Position numbers and translations under genes: made by a program
Notes under the pieces: model-generated
The model's input: only the letters and a program-made list of their open reading frames with translations
What the model was told of the DNA's origin: nothing
The model's database searches: none
Origin: Anarhynchus alexandrinus
Lineage: Eukaryota; Chordata; Aves; Charadriiformes; Charadriidae
Assembly: GCA_008711295.1 (NCBI GenBank)
Contig: VUYV01000075.1
Span: 466,398 to 530,397 of the forward strand
Reading direction: 5' to 3'
Length of the DNA: 64,000 nucleotides
In this document: positions 38,350 to 50,466 of the stretch, in pieces
Position numbering within the stretch: the first letter of the stretch is position 1
How the letters are laid out: the number at the start of each line of letters is the position of its first letter

Positions 38350-39440
38350 ACAATGTCGTTGGAATAACTGAGAAGTGGTGGGCCAGCTCAAACAGCTGGG
38401 GTGGCTGTGATGGACAGATACCGGCTCTCCAGGAGAGACCAGCAGGGACAATGAGGGGGCAAGGGCCTTGCTGTCTTGTGAAGGAGCAACCTCAATGCAA
38501 GGAGCTCTTCAGTGAGATACATAATGGGCTGGTGGAGACCCTATGGGTCAGGGGAGAGGCCTGTAAGGGGGACATCACAGTGGGAGGGTATTACAGACGT
38601 CCCACCAGGGTGAGCAAGTGGATGAAGCCTTCTTTGAAGCACTGGAGAAAGCCTCTGAAGCACAGACCCTGGTTCTCATGGGGGAGTTTAACCACCCTGA
38701 CATCTGCAGGAGGGGCAGCACGGTGGGACACCGGCAGTCCAGGAGATTTCTGGAGGGCATCAGGGATAACTTTTTGAAAAAGGTCAACCAGGGTTGACCC
38801 ACAGCTGCATCTGCTATTCACTGACGATGGAAAACAGGTTGGGGATGTGGGAATCAGCAACAGCCTTGGCTGTCGTTACCATGAAATGGTGGAGTGTGAG
38901 ATCCTGGGAGGAGAGAGGAAGGAGAGTAGCAGAAGGCAGACCCTGGACTTTAGAAGAGCAGATTTCGGCACATTTAGGAAACTGGTAGGTCAGACCCCGG
39001 GGGAGGCATCTCTGAAGGGCAAAGGAGCTGAGGTAAGCCAACAGGCCCTCAAGGTCAGCATGGTCCAAGTACAAGAACAGTCCGGCACTCATGAAGACAA
39101 GCAGATGTATCAGGAGATTGCTTTGGGTCATCAGAGAGCTCATGGTGGAGCTCCAGTGCAAGAAGGCATCATACAAAAGGTGGAAGCAGGGATGTGCTAT
39201 GAAAGAGGAATTTAGAAATATTGCCCAGGCATGTAGGCATGGTGTGAGGGAAACCAAACCTTGCCTAGAGCTAATGCTTCCAAGTGACATCAAGGGTAAT
39301 AGGAAGGGTTTCTATGGCTACATTGGTAGTAAAAGATTGAACAAGAAAAACATGGGCCCATTGCTGAATGGGAGGGATGGCTTAGTGGCAGTGGACAGAC
39401 AAGGCTGAAATAGGTGCTGCCTTTGCCTCTCTGCTGAATC
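38350..39440 (+). mobile_element. CR1 LINE internal ORF2 fragment, 3' end missing
   Basis: A plus-strand piece of CR1 ORF2 covering most of the endonuclease domain and the linker before reverse transcriptase. Pieces in shifting frames are recognisable: ITEKWW (about 38364), GGYYRRP (about 38583), LVLMGEFNHPDIC (about 38670-38708), SRRFLEGIRDNF (about 38740-38775), LGCRYHEMVE (about 38863-38892), TLDFRRADFG (about 38941-38970) and YKRWKQG (39175-39195) to NRKGFYGYI (39297-39323). At least two frameshifts and several stops break it, so it encodes nothing. The fragment stops soon after the NRKGFYGYI motif and has no ATTCTATG terminus, which is unusual because CR1 copies normally lack the 5' end, not the 3' end. 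Deletion or later rearrangement is likely. Confidence 0.92.
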
Positions 39441-40559
39441 TGACCCTTGTGCTACTATCTGTATGCTAATAAAATAGGTTGCTATGAAGTAATCTGTCAC
39501 ATTCTTGAATTGTTTTATGGTAAAATTGTTTATGTTTCCCATATTTAAAAAGTTTTATGTAGTCATGACTGCAACATATAGAAGCATGAGGATAGGAAGA
39601 GGGGAAAATAAAGATTTGTTGGTTTTATTTTTACTACAGTTCTCATTCTCTCAACATAGTTAATAATAGGAGTGCTCTTAAGTTCAAGTTGCATTTCTGT
39701 ACTAGTAGAAAAAAAAAAACACAAGCACACAGCAGCTTCCCAGTGATCATTGTGAACCTCTCCTGGTTGTGGAAATCTGTTTTCCACTGAAATATTTAAC
39801 TGGGGGCAGAACTCCTTTACACAACAGCACCTCATTGTCTCTCTGCTGAGATCCAACCCTCCAGACACAGGCGACTGAAAACCTACTGAATTCCTTCCAC
39901 AGAGTTCAGTGGGCTTGAAGGAGGCCCTGCCACCCTCAGGAACTGAAGTTGGCTTTCCTGAAAAGTTGGATGATCCTCTTCCCCTCTCTGAGCCTCTGAC
40001 TTCTACACAAGCACTGGAGGATCCCGGTTCAGGTACTGAACCTGAATAGGTACTGAACAGGGCTGGTCCTGAAAAAAAAGAGAGGCATGCTCTGGGATAA
40101 TGTGAGATGCTCCTGTCCTGAGTGCACACAGTCATCTGCCAAGTCACCGTGCATCCATGCACATCTCCTGGGCCTTGCCAGGTGACTGCAGAGCGTGCAT
40201 GACAGCCACTTGGCTTTCTCCCCTGAGTGTCGGAGCTTCAGCATGGGAGAATGGGGGCCCCGGGTCCAAGAAGTCAGGAGAAAGTGAGTTAGTGAGCTAA
40301 GGAGGGATTTGAAATGGAGAAGGCAAAATATTTGGCAGACAGGAAGAGGCCAAAATTTTCCAGGTGTAAGGGACAGTATGAAAAGTGATGCAGAAATGAG
40401 CAGAAAGAGGAAGAAGTCTAAGAAGCAGGCAGCCTTGTAAGCTGCTCGCTTTCTGAAGTCCAAGGGATGTGCCTTGCTTTTAAATCTCCCACTGCTTTTT
40501 GAGGAGTGAGGTCACCTTCTTAGAAAATTTCCTAGGACCATGGCCCAACACATGAAAAT
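39441..40559. other. Non-coding DNA, no gene recognised
   Basis: Unique sequence with an A-run near 39709-39719. A minus-strand frame of 199 codons (39563-40162) has no recognisable domain. The 11-base motif AGGTACTGAAC occurs twice within about 17 bases (near 40032 and 40049). Confidence 0.5.
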
Positions 40560-40608
40560 CCTGTTAAAATATACAGGCTTGCTGCACTAAGCCTGTAATT
40601 TTAACAGG
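40560..40608. repeat. Near-perfect inverted repeat (hairpin)
   Basis: The left arm CCTGTTAAAATATACAGGCT plus one T (40560-40580) pairs with the right arm AAGCCTGTAATTTTAACAGG (40589-40608) around an 8-base loop. All 20 bases of the right arm pair; the left arm has one extra base. So perfect a 20-bp stem is unlikely by chance in unique DNA. It could be the core of a small palindromic transposon, a cruciform or a structured RNA. The stem is shorter than usual for a miRNA precursor, and pairing does not clearly continue outside it. Confidence 0.9.
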
Positions 40609-42109
40609 TCGGTTGTTTTAACAAGACCTGTTTCAGAGTGCAGACCTATTTTCTGAAATATGTTTTGGATTAGTGCAATGGAAATGCGTTGGTTTTATAG
40701 GTCAATTTTCTACTGTAAATTGCTTCTCACTTGTAATGGATTTTTATCCCCTAGCAGGTTTAGTCTTTTAACAGGAATTCATTGGACGGACACACAAGTA
40801 GTTCAATCTCAAAATAAAAGCTGCTTCATGGTGCGAACAGTAACAGTGGACCTCGCTCTAGTGGCTGGATCCTCAGCATCAGTGGAGGGGTTCATCATGC
40901 TGTGTTGCCACCCCACCACCAGTCCTGAGCCAAGCCAGTGGCTGGTGAAACCTTATGGCTGTTCTAAATTACAGTTATCTGGAGAAGCCCTTGGAGGAGG
41001 TGCTCTGCATCAAGAGATAGCAGGAACACTGAGAGACTCCCCACCTTGCTGCTCATGGCAGCTCTGGGCTGCAGGAGCTGGGTTGAGCAAGCTTGAGGGA
41101 GCTTATATTTAGCTCTGGGCTAATGCAGCCCTTGCTAATGTTTCCCAGCACGCAAGTGGATGGGATTCACCTCACCTAAGCCAAATCGCACGTGTGCAGG
41201 ACGTCTGGTCTGGACACACCGCCTGGGCACCCGCTGCGCCGGGGGCAACAGCAGGGACCCCATCAGGCGGGTCATCCTCCTCACCCGCCTCGGACTCTTC
41301 CCCTGCCCTGTGCGGTGGCTTGGTCTCAGGTGGAGCTTTGTCTTTCTCCCTTGGCTACAAAAGCAATTTGTAGCATTGCCCTTGATCTGGACATCCGACT
41401 TTAAGAAGCCTAATATTCCTTGAAATGAACCCCATCCTCTGCTGATGGCTTCTTGCTATTCTTTTTTTTTGCTAAGGACTGAAGCATCTGCCATACAAGG
41501 AGTGGATTTTTGTGGCCATGGCAGAAATGCACCTGGGAATCAGCTGAGGGACAATATTATATGGACACGTGGTTCACAGACCCATCCTTTACCTCTCAAA
41601 AAACTCTTATAACATGTATGTTTTGATATGGGTATATTTTATGCAGACGCCTTTCGGTTCTGTCTTTAGCCCTTTACGTTCTGCTTGCGACACGTCACTC
41701 ATATTTTCCTGCAAATACGGGTACTTGGTGTCAGTGGAATGTTTTCATGGACTAGTGACATTTTTTCCTGAGTCCAGAGGCAGGACATTGAAACTATTTA
41801 TTAAATTAAGACAAAGCAAACAACCTCCCCACCCCACAAAGATGAAATGTTAGTTTCTATTCCTTTGGAAGCAAAACATTTCAGCTTCTCATTAGGAAAT
41901 GGCCTTTTGAATGTTGGCTAATGTTTTTTAAGAATGAAAGAAAAAAACAGCTTAAGAACCAGGAAAAAAAGTTTTAATTACAGGTTAAACGAAGCATTCT
42001 GCACTGATGAAAAATAAGCTTTCTGTTCTGGTTAGAAGATTTTTTCCTCTCTCTCTTTTTTATTTTTTGGTTTGGCCACTGAACCAAAAAATTTCAACTG
42101 CGCCCTGAG
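40609..42109. other. Non-coding DNA, no gene recognised
   Basis: Unique sequence, with a GC-rich stretch near 41200-41300 that holds several overlapping open frames without recognisable domains. Confidence 0.5.
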
Positions 42110-42300
42110 CTCAAGTTTATACGTTTTGAATGCTAATGGCCACAGGAAGATTAGCTCAATGTAAATAAGTTACATTTTCAAAATTAATGAGGTCTGCTAA
42201 TTGAGTTTATCCAGGTAATAAAATCCATCTAATAAAACGTATCCATCAAATATAATTCTTCCACTTCTATAAAAAATATATGTTTCTTTGCCTGTATATC
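42110..42300. promoter_or_regulatory. Candidate regulatory element with TAATT cores
   Basis: Contains AATTAATGAG (42182-42191), GCTAATTGAG (42196-42205) and several TAATAAAA-type motifs in non-repetitive sequence. The motif GCTAATTGA also occurs in the 27.0-27.4 kb candidate. Function is inferred from motifs alone. Confidence 0.28.
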
Positions 42301-42460
42301 ATCTGTGTGGAGATAATGAATACCTTGTGACATTGGGGTCATAGGTCAAATCCCAGACCTTATTACAAATCTAGGGAAAATTACTTTTTCACTGACCTAT
42401 AGTACGACCTAATAGTCTAGGAGGAGTTAAAGGCCAATTGTTCATTCAGCATCGCCAAAT

Positions 42461-42490
42461 AATATATATATATAAGTGTATATATATATT
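42461..42490. repeat. TA-repeat hairpin
   Basis: AT-dinucleotide arms at 42461-42474 and 42479-42490 flank AGTG and give a perfect 12-bp stem. A simple-sequence cruciform of this kind is common and needs no function. Confidence 0.9.
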
Positions 42491-45400
42491 TAATAACACT
42501 GATGCAATGAAAACTTACTGCTGTAGATATGGATTTACAGCACATCCACAGGGATTTCTCATGCAGATCTCAAGATGTCAAAAAACAACATAACAGCAAC
42601 ACTCTGAAGTGCATGTTTGAAATGAATGATGACAGACCTTGGTGTGTGGGGTAGGGTTTTATTGTTCCTCCAGTGATTTGCCGTAGCCCCGGATAGTGCA
42701 TCTTTAACAACCCTAGATGACAAGCCTTTCTCACGCTTTTAAGGATGTGGGTTAATTGCAGCCACTTTTGCTGGCTGCGAAGAGACAAGGTGTTCGAGGG
42801 TGTCGCTCCACACGGCAGCGCCGCCGGTGCCAAAGCCTTTCCGGGAGATGCCAACCCTCCCTTGCTGGAGCTTCAGCTGGTGATGCAGTGTGTGGGGCTG
42901 AGCTGCGAAACTGAGCCAGGGAAATGATCTGGGTCCTTAGAAAAGCCCTTGGAAAGGTGCAGCTGGGATCGTGGGGAGTTTTTCTTGCTCGGCTCTACCG
43001 CACGGCCCCTCACACAGCTGCACCGGGAGGGAAGGATGGGTGACCCACATGGTGTGCAGGGCCAGGACCAGGGAACAGGGCTGGGGGAGCCGCTGAGGAC
43101 CTTGAAATTACACCCTAAAAAGTTACACCAGCCAAAGGCATTGGCACTCCTAAGAGAGCAGTTTTGATGTGAAGAGGAGGCTGCTGGCTTTTCCGTGGCT
43201 GAAGATATTGTCCAGCACCAGTTATGATCGGGCCTTTTGTAAGAGCCTCATGCGGTCAGAATGGGGGAGCCTTAAATAATCACACATGTTTTTCGCATTC
43301 GTTTGCTCCCTTCTTTCAAGGCTCGGCGCGCAGGTCATTCACGCACGTCTTTCTCAGCAAGCTTTTCTCCCGACTGCCTTCCAGCCTGCCGCACAATAAC
43401 ATCTCCCGTGTTTCCTTCAATGGCCGTGCCGAACAGGATCCTGTGCGTTTGAGCCTGCCTTGATTTGCAGGTCTGCTGCCCTATAATGACTGACAAACAG
43501 GCCACAGATTACTTCCATTTTATGACTTGAGTTTAGGGAAATTGAGCATCCTAATTAAGCACAGATGTAAGGTTAAAGTGTAGAACAATCTGGACTGGTT
43601 TTCATTTAAGTCCCTTTCTGATTCATTTGGTTCCATAAGAGAGTCACAATTAGAAAAAAATATTTTGTCAATGTTGAAAGACATGTGATGTAGAACTGAT
43701 TGGATTAAATCTGAGTTCATGTGAATTTTGGCAAATTCAATTAGGAGAGGCCCTTGCAAGTACTCTGTGGAAAACCTCCAATGGCTTTGCAAACTGTATT
43801 TGGATTTTCCAGTCCATAACGCTGCATGTGTTGACAGCACGCCATCCCGGCGTAATGTGCGAGCGTTACAAACAAGTTTCTTCCCTTTGCAGGAACCGTA
43901 AGGTCAGGCGTAGAGTGCAACTGCAAACCCGGGCTCATTTGAAGATTCCCAGACCGTGCGAAAGACCAGGTGAGCATGGGTTAAGGGGCGACACGAGGAA
44001 AGACCTCAGTGAACGGCTTCAAACCGCTTGTGGTGGTACAGAAGTCGTGGGTTAGGTGGGAGAGCTTTCTGAAGCAGGGGGGGGCTTTTTGTGCAATTAT
44101 TTGTCTCGTGGCTGGGACAAAAGGACCCTAATTTCTGGCTGCAATGTCTGCATGCCACCACCGTGAAAAAGTTTTAATACCTGATATTAAAATGTCTTAT
44201 GAAATGCATTTCTGGCTCTGAAGATGGTGGGTCCGATCCTGCTACTTTTTGACAGTCGGCTGGTTGCTCCTGGCTTTGGTTCATAACTTTTTTGTGGGAA
44301 AAATATTTGCAGAAGTACCCGTGTCAAGCCGGATCTACTTTCTTTTGGGGGGGGGGGGAGGCAGGATTGACTGAGGTTTGTCCAAACCAAACCTTGCTCC
44401 CCGCAACCTCTCCTCCCCGAGCAGACAGAAAGAAATACCTCCCTGTTAGAGGTAATAAGACCGAAACGGTTTGCTTTTATTTTCTGACTTTGTTAAAGAT
44501 AAAATCCAGCTCCTGGCTTCCCCTACGCTACGCAGGAATGTGCATCAATTTTAATACTGGTAACATATGTCGTCAGTTTATATTATTTTTAATAATCCTT
44601 TGTTCTGTCTGTGCTGGCAAAGCACGATCACCAGGACTCCTTTGGCTTGATAACTGCTCTGTACAAACCAACAGACAAACAAGCACAGCCTTGTTTTTAA
44701 AAACCAGTTGTTCTCCTTCCCTTAGAAATGCAATGTTTTGTTATTGATGCAAAAAGGATTCGTCTTTCTTGAGTCTCTCTCTCTTCTCCAGTCAGGCACC
44801 GGATAGCACTGCAAACAAAAAACAAAACAAAACAATAAAACCAGCATGTTAAAATGGACCCCTGCAATACAGTCAAAATAGAAAGCAAGGAGAAGGCTTG
44901 GTGAAAGAACCACGAAACTCATTGGCCGTTTCCCATCTCCTCTGTGGTGGGGCACTGTCACATGTGCTTGATGGGGGTACAGTCCCCTTTTGCTGTGGCT
45001 TTCTAAGAAGCCTCTAGCTGTGCTAGCTTTGCCTAAGCGCTTGAACTGATTTCAGAAGCTTTAGAAATACTCGTTGCTTTTTGATTCAATTTACAGAGCT
45101 CCTTCTTCTTCTCCTCTTTTTCTTTTGTAAAATGGCGGGGGAAGTCCCTTCGTGCTTTTCCTGAAAACAAAGGCAGCAAAAACCTCCTCCACGAACAACC
45201 CCCCCCTCCCAAAAAAACAGCAGCCAAAGATATCTTCATTGTGACGGAGCAGCTATTTGGGCTGGAGCAGCTGTGGCAGCAGATCTGGCTCCTCCGCGTT
45301 GAACACAAGTTTCAGCCTTGCCCAGGCCAACGGCCGAGGCTCCCGAGCAGGATGGGTCCCTTTGTGATGTTAGTTACCTCGCAGCTCCTTTGGTCCTGTC

Positions 45401-46854
45401 AGCTTACGGTGAGGACAAGCTTATGCCTTGCCTGCACCCGCAGTCTCCCAAATCAAAGCTGTTTCTGTTTTCACCTTTTATCAACATTCTGTATTTGGTG
45501 ATTCTGCCAGCAGCAAGAGTTGTTTACATTGACCCTTTCCATTGCAGGTCCCTCCTTCTGTGTGTCTACCCGTGTTGGCTCATGGCACTCAAGTTTGTAC
45601 TAAAACGTGGCAATTCAGCTTGCTGATGTATCTCCGACTCCTGCTTTTTATTGACAGTTCTCCCTCGCATCACAATTTTCCCTCCTGGAGTAAACTCTGG
45701 GCTCCACTGAGTCAGCGGGAATTTTGCCTTTTCCTTTCATCAGGCCAAGATTTTCTCTGTCATCTTCAGATACCGTCGTGAATTTGCTCCCCCTTTTACC
45801 CTCTCTGCCTGCCCTGAAACTTGCTTCCTATGCTCCTTAAGTACTCTGTTTCTGTTTCTTCCAGTGCCCTTCCCCTTAAATGTTGTCCTGCGGTCGAAAG
45901 TCCTTGTAGGGAAGCCCGGGGAAATTTTCTCTGGAGAACCTTAAAATAATACATGCAGTCTTCTGCAATCTGGTATACCACAGGGCAGAAGAGGAAATTA
46001 CACTCAGATCTTTTGTACCATTAGAATTGACATAGAGATTAATCCTTCAGACTTAGGTGGAATCTGAGCCGGCTCTTCCACCTCTCTAGGTTTTGAACGT
46101 GTAATTATGTCTCTGTGGGGAGAACATGGATAGATTTTGTATGACACAATTATTCTTCCCCTTGTCTGGCCATCACGCACAATGAGGCCAACTTTTTTGA
46201 TACTTTGGAAGGGTGCATGCAAATCCCATTAACAAATTAAATGCTATGAGGAAAATCTTCTTGAAGCCTTGCTGTAGTTGTTGGGAAGCCAAGATGGGTC
46301 ATATTGCAAACCTGAAAAGAAAATGACTAAGCTAGTGATCTCTGTTTTGGAAAGAAACTTTTCCTTGGAGGTGCTTTGGAGGCATGTGGGAGTGTTTATT
46401 TGTCTGGTATATGTGAATTATTTGGTTACGTCTTACTGAACTGTGGATTATTAAGTTATTTTTTTATTGAAGTACTTTTTCAAATCCTCTGTAGCCAAAC
46501 CAGTTCATACTGGTATGGTTTTACTATGTTATTGTTAAAATATTGCACAAAATGTTACCCAATTTTATTTTTTTTTCTTTTTCTATAGTGCTATTGTGGG
46601 ATTTTATAGAACTAGCAAATGTGAAGCCACCCCTTGCCTCTTCTTACAATTCAAGGAGATAGGTTTTGAAGTTACTTGCCTAAAATGGCAGCAATGCCAC
46701 AGGTTCTGTTAAAATCAGTTTCTGCATCGGTTGCCTGGCTTTTATGAACCTAATTTTTATTGAGTTGGTGGATTGTAGGACATCACTTCTGAAGCAAGGC
46801 TGAGTCATTCGGGGGTACTGACAACATCTACTTTTCAGCATCAACTTAAGCATC
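42491..46854. other. Non-coding DNA, no gene recognised
   Basis: Unique sequence with a G12 run (44347-44358), a C-rich run near 45199-45209 and moderately GC-rich parts near 42770-43100. Short open frames on both strands have no recognisable domain. Confidence 0.5.
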
Positions 46855-47435
46855 TGTTCTGGTTTCAGCTGGGATACAGTTAATTTTCCTTCTTATGGTT
46901 ACCCTGTTTCAGATTTGGTATGACCGGAATGTTGATAATGCATATTGTTTTAGTTGTTGCCAGGCGATGTTTATATTAGTCAATGACTTTTTTCAGCTTC
47001 CCATAGAAGCCGAGAGGGAGCATAGACAGAACAAGCTGGCCAGTGGAATATTCCATACCACAGGCGTCATGCTCAGTATATAAATGGGGGTTGGCCGGGG
47101 GCGGGAATCAGCGATCACTACTCAGGACGGGCTGGGCAACCAACTCACTGGATGGTGAGAGTGACTTGTGTTGTATTACTTTATTTTGTATATTATTTTA
47201 CCATTATTATTATTGTTATTTTCTTTTTCTGTTATTGCTCTATATATTTATATTAACCCATGAGGTTTTTTTCTCCNCGCTCTATTAAACTGTCTTTATA
47301 TTAACCCATGAGGTTTTTTTCTCCTTTCCCTTCCTTTTTTCCCCTCTTCTCCCTGCCCTTCTTGGGGGGAGGGAGGGAGAGAAGTGAGCGAGAGGCTGGA
47401 TGGTCCTAGCTGCCAGCTGGGGTTAAACCACGACA
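46855..47435 (+). mobile_element. Solo LTR of an avian endogenous retrovirus (TguLTR5-like)
   Basis: The element starts TGTTCTGGTTTCAGCTGGGA and ends GGGGTTAAACCACGACA, so it has the TG...CA ends of a retroviral LTR. Inside are a TATA box (TATATAAA, 47077-47084) after GTCATGCTCAG, and a polyadenylation-type signal (ATTAAA, 47284-47289). From memory these sequences match the TguLTR5 family of birds. No internal gag, pol or env sequence is next to it, so it is a solo LTR left by recombination between two LTRs. The flanks read GCATC before and GCATG after, a likely 5-bp target-site duplication with one mismatch. That length fits several retrovirus classes, so the class is not asserted. Confidence 0.9.
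47247..47324. repeat. 30-bp duplication around a single N inside the LTR
   Basis: The same 30 bases (starting TTTATATTAACCCATGAGG) occur at 47247-47276 and 47295-47324, separated by one N and 17 bases that contain the polyadenylation-type signal. The first copy follows GCTCTATA and the second follows GCTCTATTAAACTG, so the first looks like a shortened version of the second. The N at the junction points to two sequence ends that were joined without merging. A natural tandem duplication is possible but less likely. Confidence 0.9.
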
Positions 47436-47819
47436 GCATGCAACTTTAAAGCTTAACATCATACGGGGACCACTGGTGGGCAGGAGGATCCCTTGAAGCA
47501 CAGCTCTGCTAAGCAGAATGTGGGATCATACCTAAGTTAAGAACCTTTCCTCCCTCCCTGTAAGGCCCTACATGCTACTGTCTAAATATCTTTTATCTGG
47601 CTCCGTGTTCCTTCACTGTGCAGAATGTGGTTTCTGGAAAATGTTCCTTTCAGACACACAGAGACGGATATCCATCCAGCTTGCATTGGTTTTGCATGGG
47701 TATGGAGTCCACAAGCAAAATTTGTCCAGGAAGATGTGATATCAATCCTGTTTGGAAATGACAAAGGAAACAAAATAACCACTCTTATTATCATAAACAC
47801 GCACAACCTGTGCCACAGC
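47436..47819. other. Non-coding DNA right of the LTR
   Basis: Unique sequence without recognisable gene or repeat. Confidence 0.5.
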
Positions 47820-48330
47820 TGACATGGCAACAGATTTCAACATACTCAGTCTTGAACCCTTGTTTATTGGGCTTGTTCACTTACTCTTGCACAAAATCTG
47901 GCTCGTAGGCATGCATCTCCCAGCCCACAGTGTGGCTTGGTGCAATTCAGCTAAGCTAATTTCAAACTCATTAGGAAAAAATCCAAGCGTCATATTACCC
48001 CGCGCATTGCATATGTACATGGAAGCAGCTAATAAAGTCCATGCTCGTGCCAGGCAGGAAGGGGAAATTTGCAGCCTTGTTAACGCTCCTGAAATGAGAG
48101 GGGGAAAAATCTCAACTGACTGTGTGGATCTGTCTTCTTACCATCACAAGATGGGTTCTGCCTTGTGCCGTTGCACCCACGCAAAGAAGCAGCACCAAAA
48201 GCTCTCCTAAAAATGGCTTGCAATAACTGGTTTGGAGATGCACCAGCCTTGTCATTTCCAGGGAACTGGTTAGAAATTTTCCATCTAAATCGGAAATGAC
48301 CTGAATGGAAAGAAGATGTTGCCAAACCGT
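47820..48330. promoter_or_regulatory. Candidate conserved non-coding element
   Basis: Non-repetitive block with CAGCTAAGCTAATTTC (about 47948-47963), GCATTGCATATG (about 48005-48016), GCAGCTAATAAAG (48026-48038) and TGCAATAACTGG (48219-48230). The octamer-like and TAAT-type motifs lie in evenly unique sequence. Conservation was not tested. Confidence 0.25.
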
Positions 48331-50337
48331 TAGAGAATTATTCATGCCCACCCTCTGTTTTCCTATAGCTCTCCTTTGGCCTGACTCATCCTCTCCTGGA
48401 ATCACTGGACATCCCTCCCCTGGATTTGTTGGAAGTTTATCTGGTCCTTTGTTTTTTATCTAGGATTTCTGAGAAATTTATGTAAAATTTTGTGAGTTAA
48501 TGTAAAAGTAAACATCTATTGTACAGAGAATAAATACTGAAGAGCAATACTGTTTTATGTAAATCGTTCTGCGGTGGACACTGTGTACATGATCTAATAA
48601 AACTCTTAGGAACACATAAGAGAAATGTGGGGTCCTTCACTTTGGGGTGAATTTCACATGTAAGACCTTAGCTACACTGAGATCACACTATGAAACAACC
48701 TATTGTATACATCTTGCATTGAAAACAAAAGGTAGAACTTCATTGAAATAATCATAAAACTATTTTTCCTATACTAACTACAGCTGTGGGGCATGTTTCT
48801 ATGGAAACAGTTTTCCTTATGTGCTTCTCTATAGCTAAAGGTCTCAAATGGACCTTCTGTCTACTCATTGCCTGTATAAACTGCAGATTCTGTACAATAA
48901 TCTCTAACACAGATCAGCTGAATCTCCTGATATGTGTCAGAAAACATTATCAGGAGGCAAACACCAGTTATTGCAGGTTCCCATAAATTTATAGATAATC
49001 AGGTCCTTAGTGGCAAGTTGGCATCTTAAGTGTAAGGACTGTATTGAGGAGTTTTGATTAGAGGTCATTGTCCTATCCGAAGCTGTAACACACAACGATG
49101 AATTCTGCGGCTTCACCTTTGCTGTACAAAGATTTATGTTGCTTTGATTTGAATAATTTATGCTGCATACTGCATTCTAGATACCAGATGCTAAAAACAA
49201 TTTGTTCTTTGTTGGCATAAGTAAAACACTTGCAAAATTGATGATTAAATGAGCCATGCACCTTAATATTTTCCTTATTGTAAACAATTGCTGTAGAAAA
49301 AGAAGGCATAAGTAAAGCTGATATTTTTTCAGTGATACCTGACAGTAGAGCTAGTTGGTAGATAAAGCCACATAGACTGTGGAACAGCTGTTATTTAAAA
49401 ACACAAGATAAATTACCCACCTTTTTTGATATTCAAAATTATAAGCTACTAACCCATAACTGTGCAAGCTGTGTTTGGATTATTCACATTCAGAGACACT
49501 TAAATGTAAAGGTATCCAAACGCAATCATTTTTTGTATGTCTGTGTACAGACAGCAATCTGTGTATGCAGAAGCAGTTAGGGGTATAGAGACTGATACGT
49601 ACATGACGGTCTTATTCGGTGCACTAAAAGGCAATAGGTATGTTTACGTTATAAGAACTGAAAGGGTTTGTTTTCAGACCATGGGATGTTATTGTCGGTA
49701 GTGCATGGGCCACAGCCGTGCACGTGTTTACCAGGATAAAATTGTGTTATAGCTACTCCTAATAAATTATGCGGACGGCAGGAGATAACTTTTGAGACCA
49801 TGGTATTGCATAGGAGGGTAAGATTTGTAGTATCCTACTTTAGAGTTAAGCATGACTCAGAGAGAGCTGCTTGGGATTCTTCTGGAGTCAGCAAAGAAGG
49901 ACCTTCAGAGAGTGAAAGTGCACTATCCCTCTGGGGCATGCAGCATGGGCTGAGATGGGTGAGATAAATGAAACAGGACAAATTCCCCCATAGGGGTGAT
50001 AGCCTCCTCCTGCAGTACAGGAGAAGAAACCCACACCACTAGCTTTAACTGGACAACAAACTTCTACATAAGTACATTTAAGTGACATGAATGCAGTTCT
50101 ACCTCTCATTACCAAATACCTTCAATGTTACATTTTAAAATGTGATTCATTTATGCATTTAATTTAAAATCAACTTCCCTTTTCATCAGCTACATTCCCA
50201 GTTTATGCTGTACACTTCACTCAGTTCAGGCAAAATAAACACACAATTCTTGTATGTAATAATTTCCTCTTTCTTGTTCCATTCAGTGGCCCAGTGTTCC
50301 TTGGACATTTTTTAATGGGAGACTTTCATAGTTTATA
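48331..50337. other. Non-coding DNA, possible transcript 3' end near 48.5-48.6 kb
   Basis: AATAAA-type signals occur at about 48529-48534 and 48597-48602 (AATAAAA) in AT-rich sequence that resembles a 3' untranslated region. No coding exon was found to go with it, so it may be a non-coding transcript end or chance. The rest is unique sequence. Confidence 0.35.
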
Positions 50338-50466
50338 TGGCCAGGCTGGACGTGGCCTTGGGCAGCCTGGACTAGTGGGAGGTGTCCCTGCCCATGGCAG
50401 GGGGGTTGGAACTCGATGATCTTCAAGGTCCCTTCCAACCTAAACCATTCTATGATTCTATGATAT
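50338..50466 (+). mobile_element. CR1 LINE 3' end, plus strand
   Basis: A short, heavily 5'-truncated CR1. It has the typical segment GGCCTTGGGCAGCCTGGACT (near 50356), GTGGGAGGTGTCCCTGCCCA (near 50376), AGGTCCCTTCCAACCTAAAC (near 50427) and ends ATTCTATGATTCTATGAT, the octamer repeat that marks a complete CR1 3' end. Only 3' untranslated sequence is present. It looks younger than the other CR1 pieces because the match to the remembered consensus is close. Confidence 0.95.

Noticed and set aside
39563..40162. 199-codon minus-strand open frame
   Set aside because: No domain or splice context seen; size is within chance expectation for a window this long.
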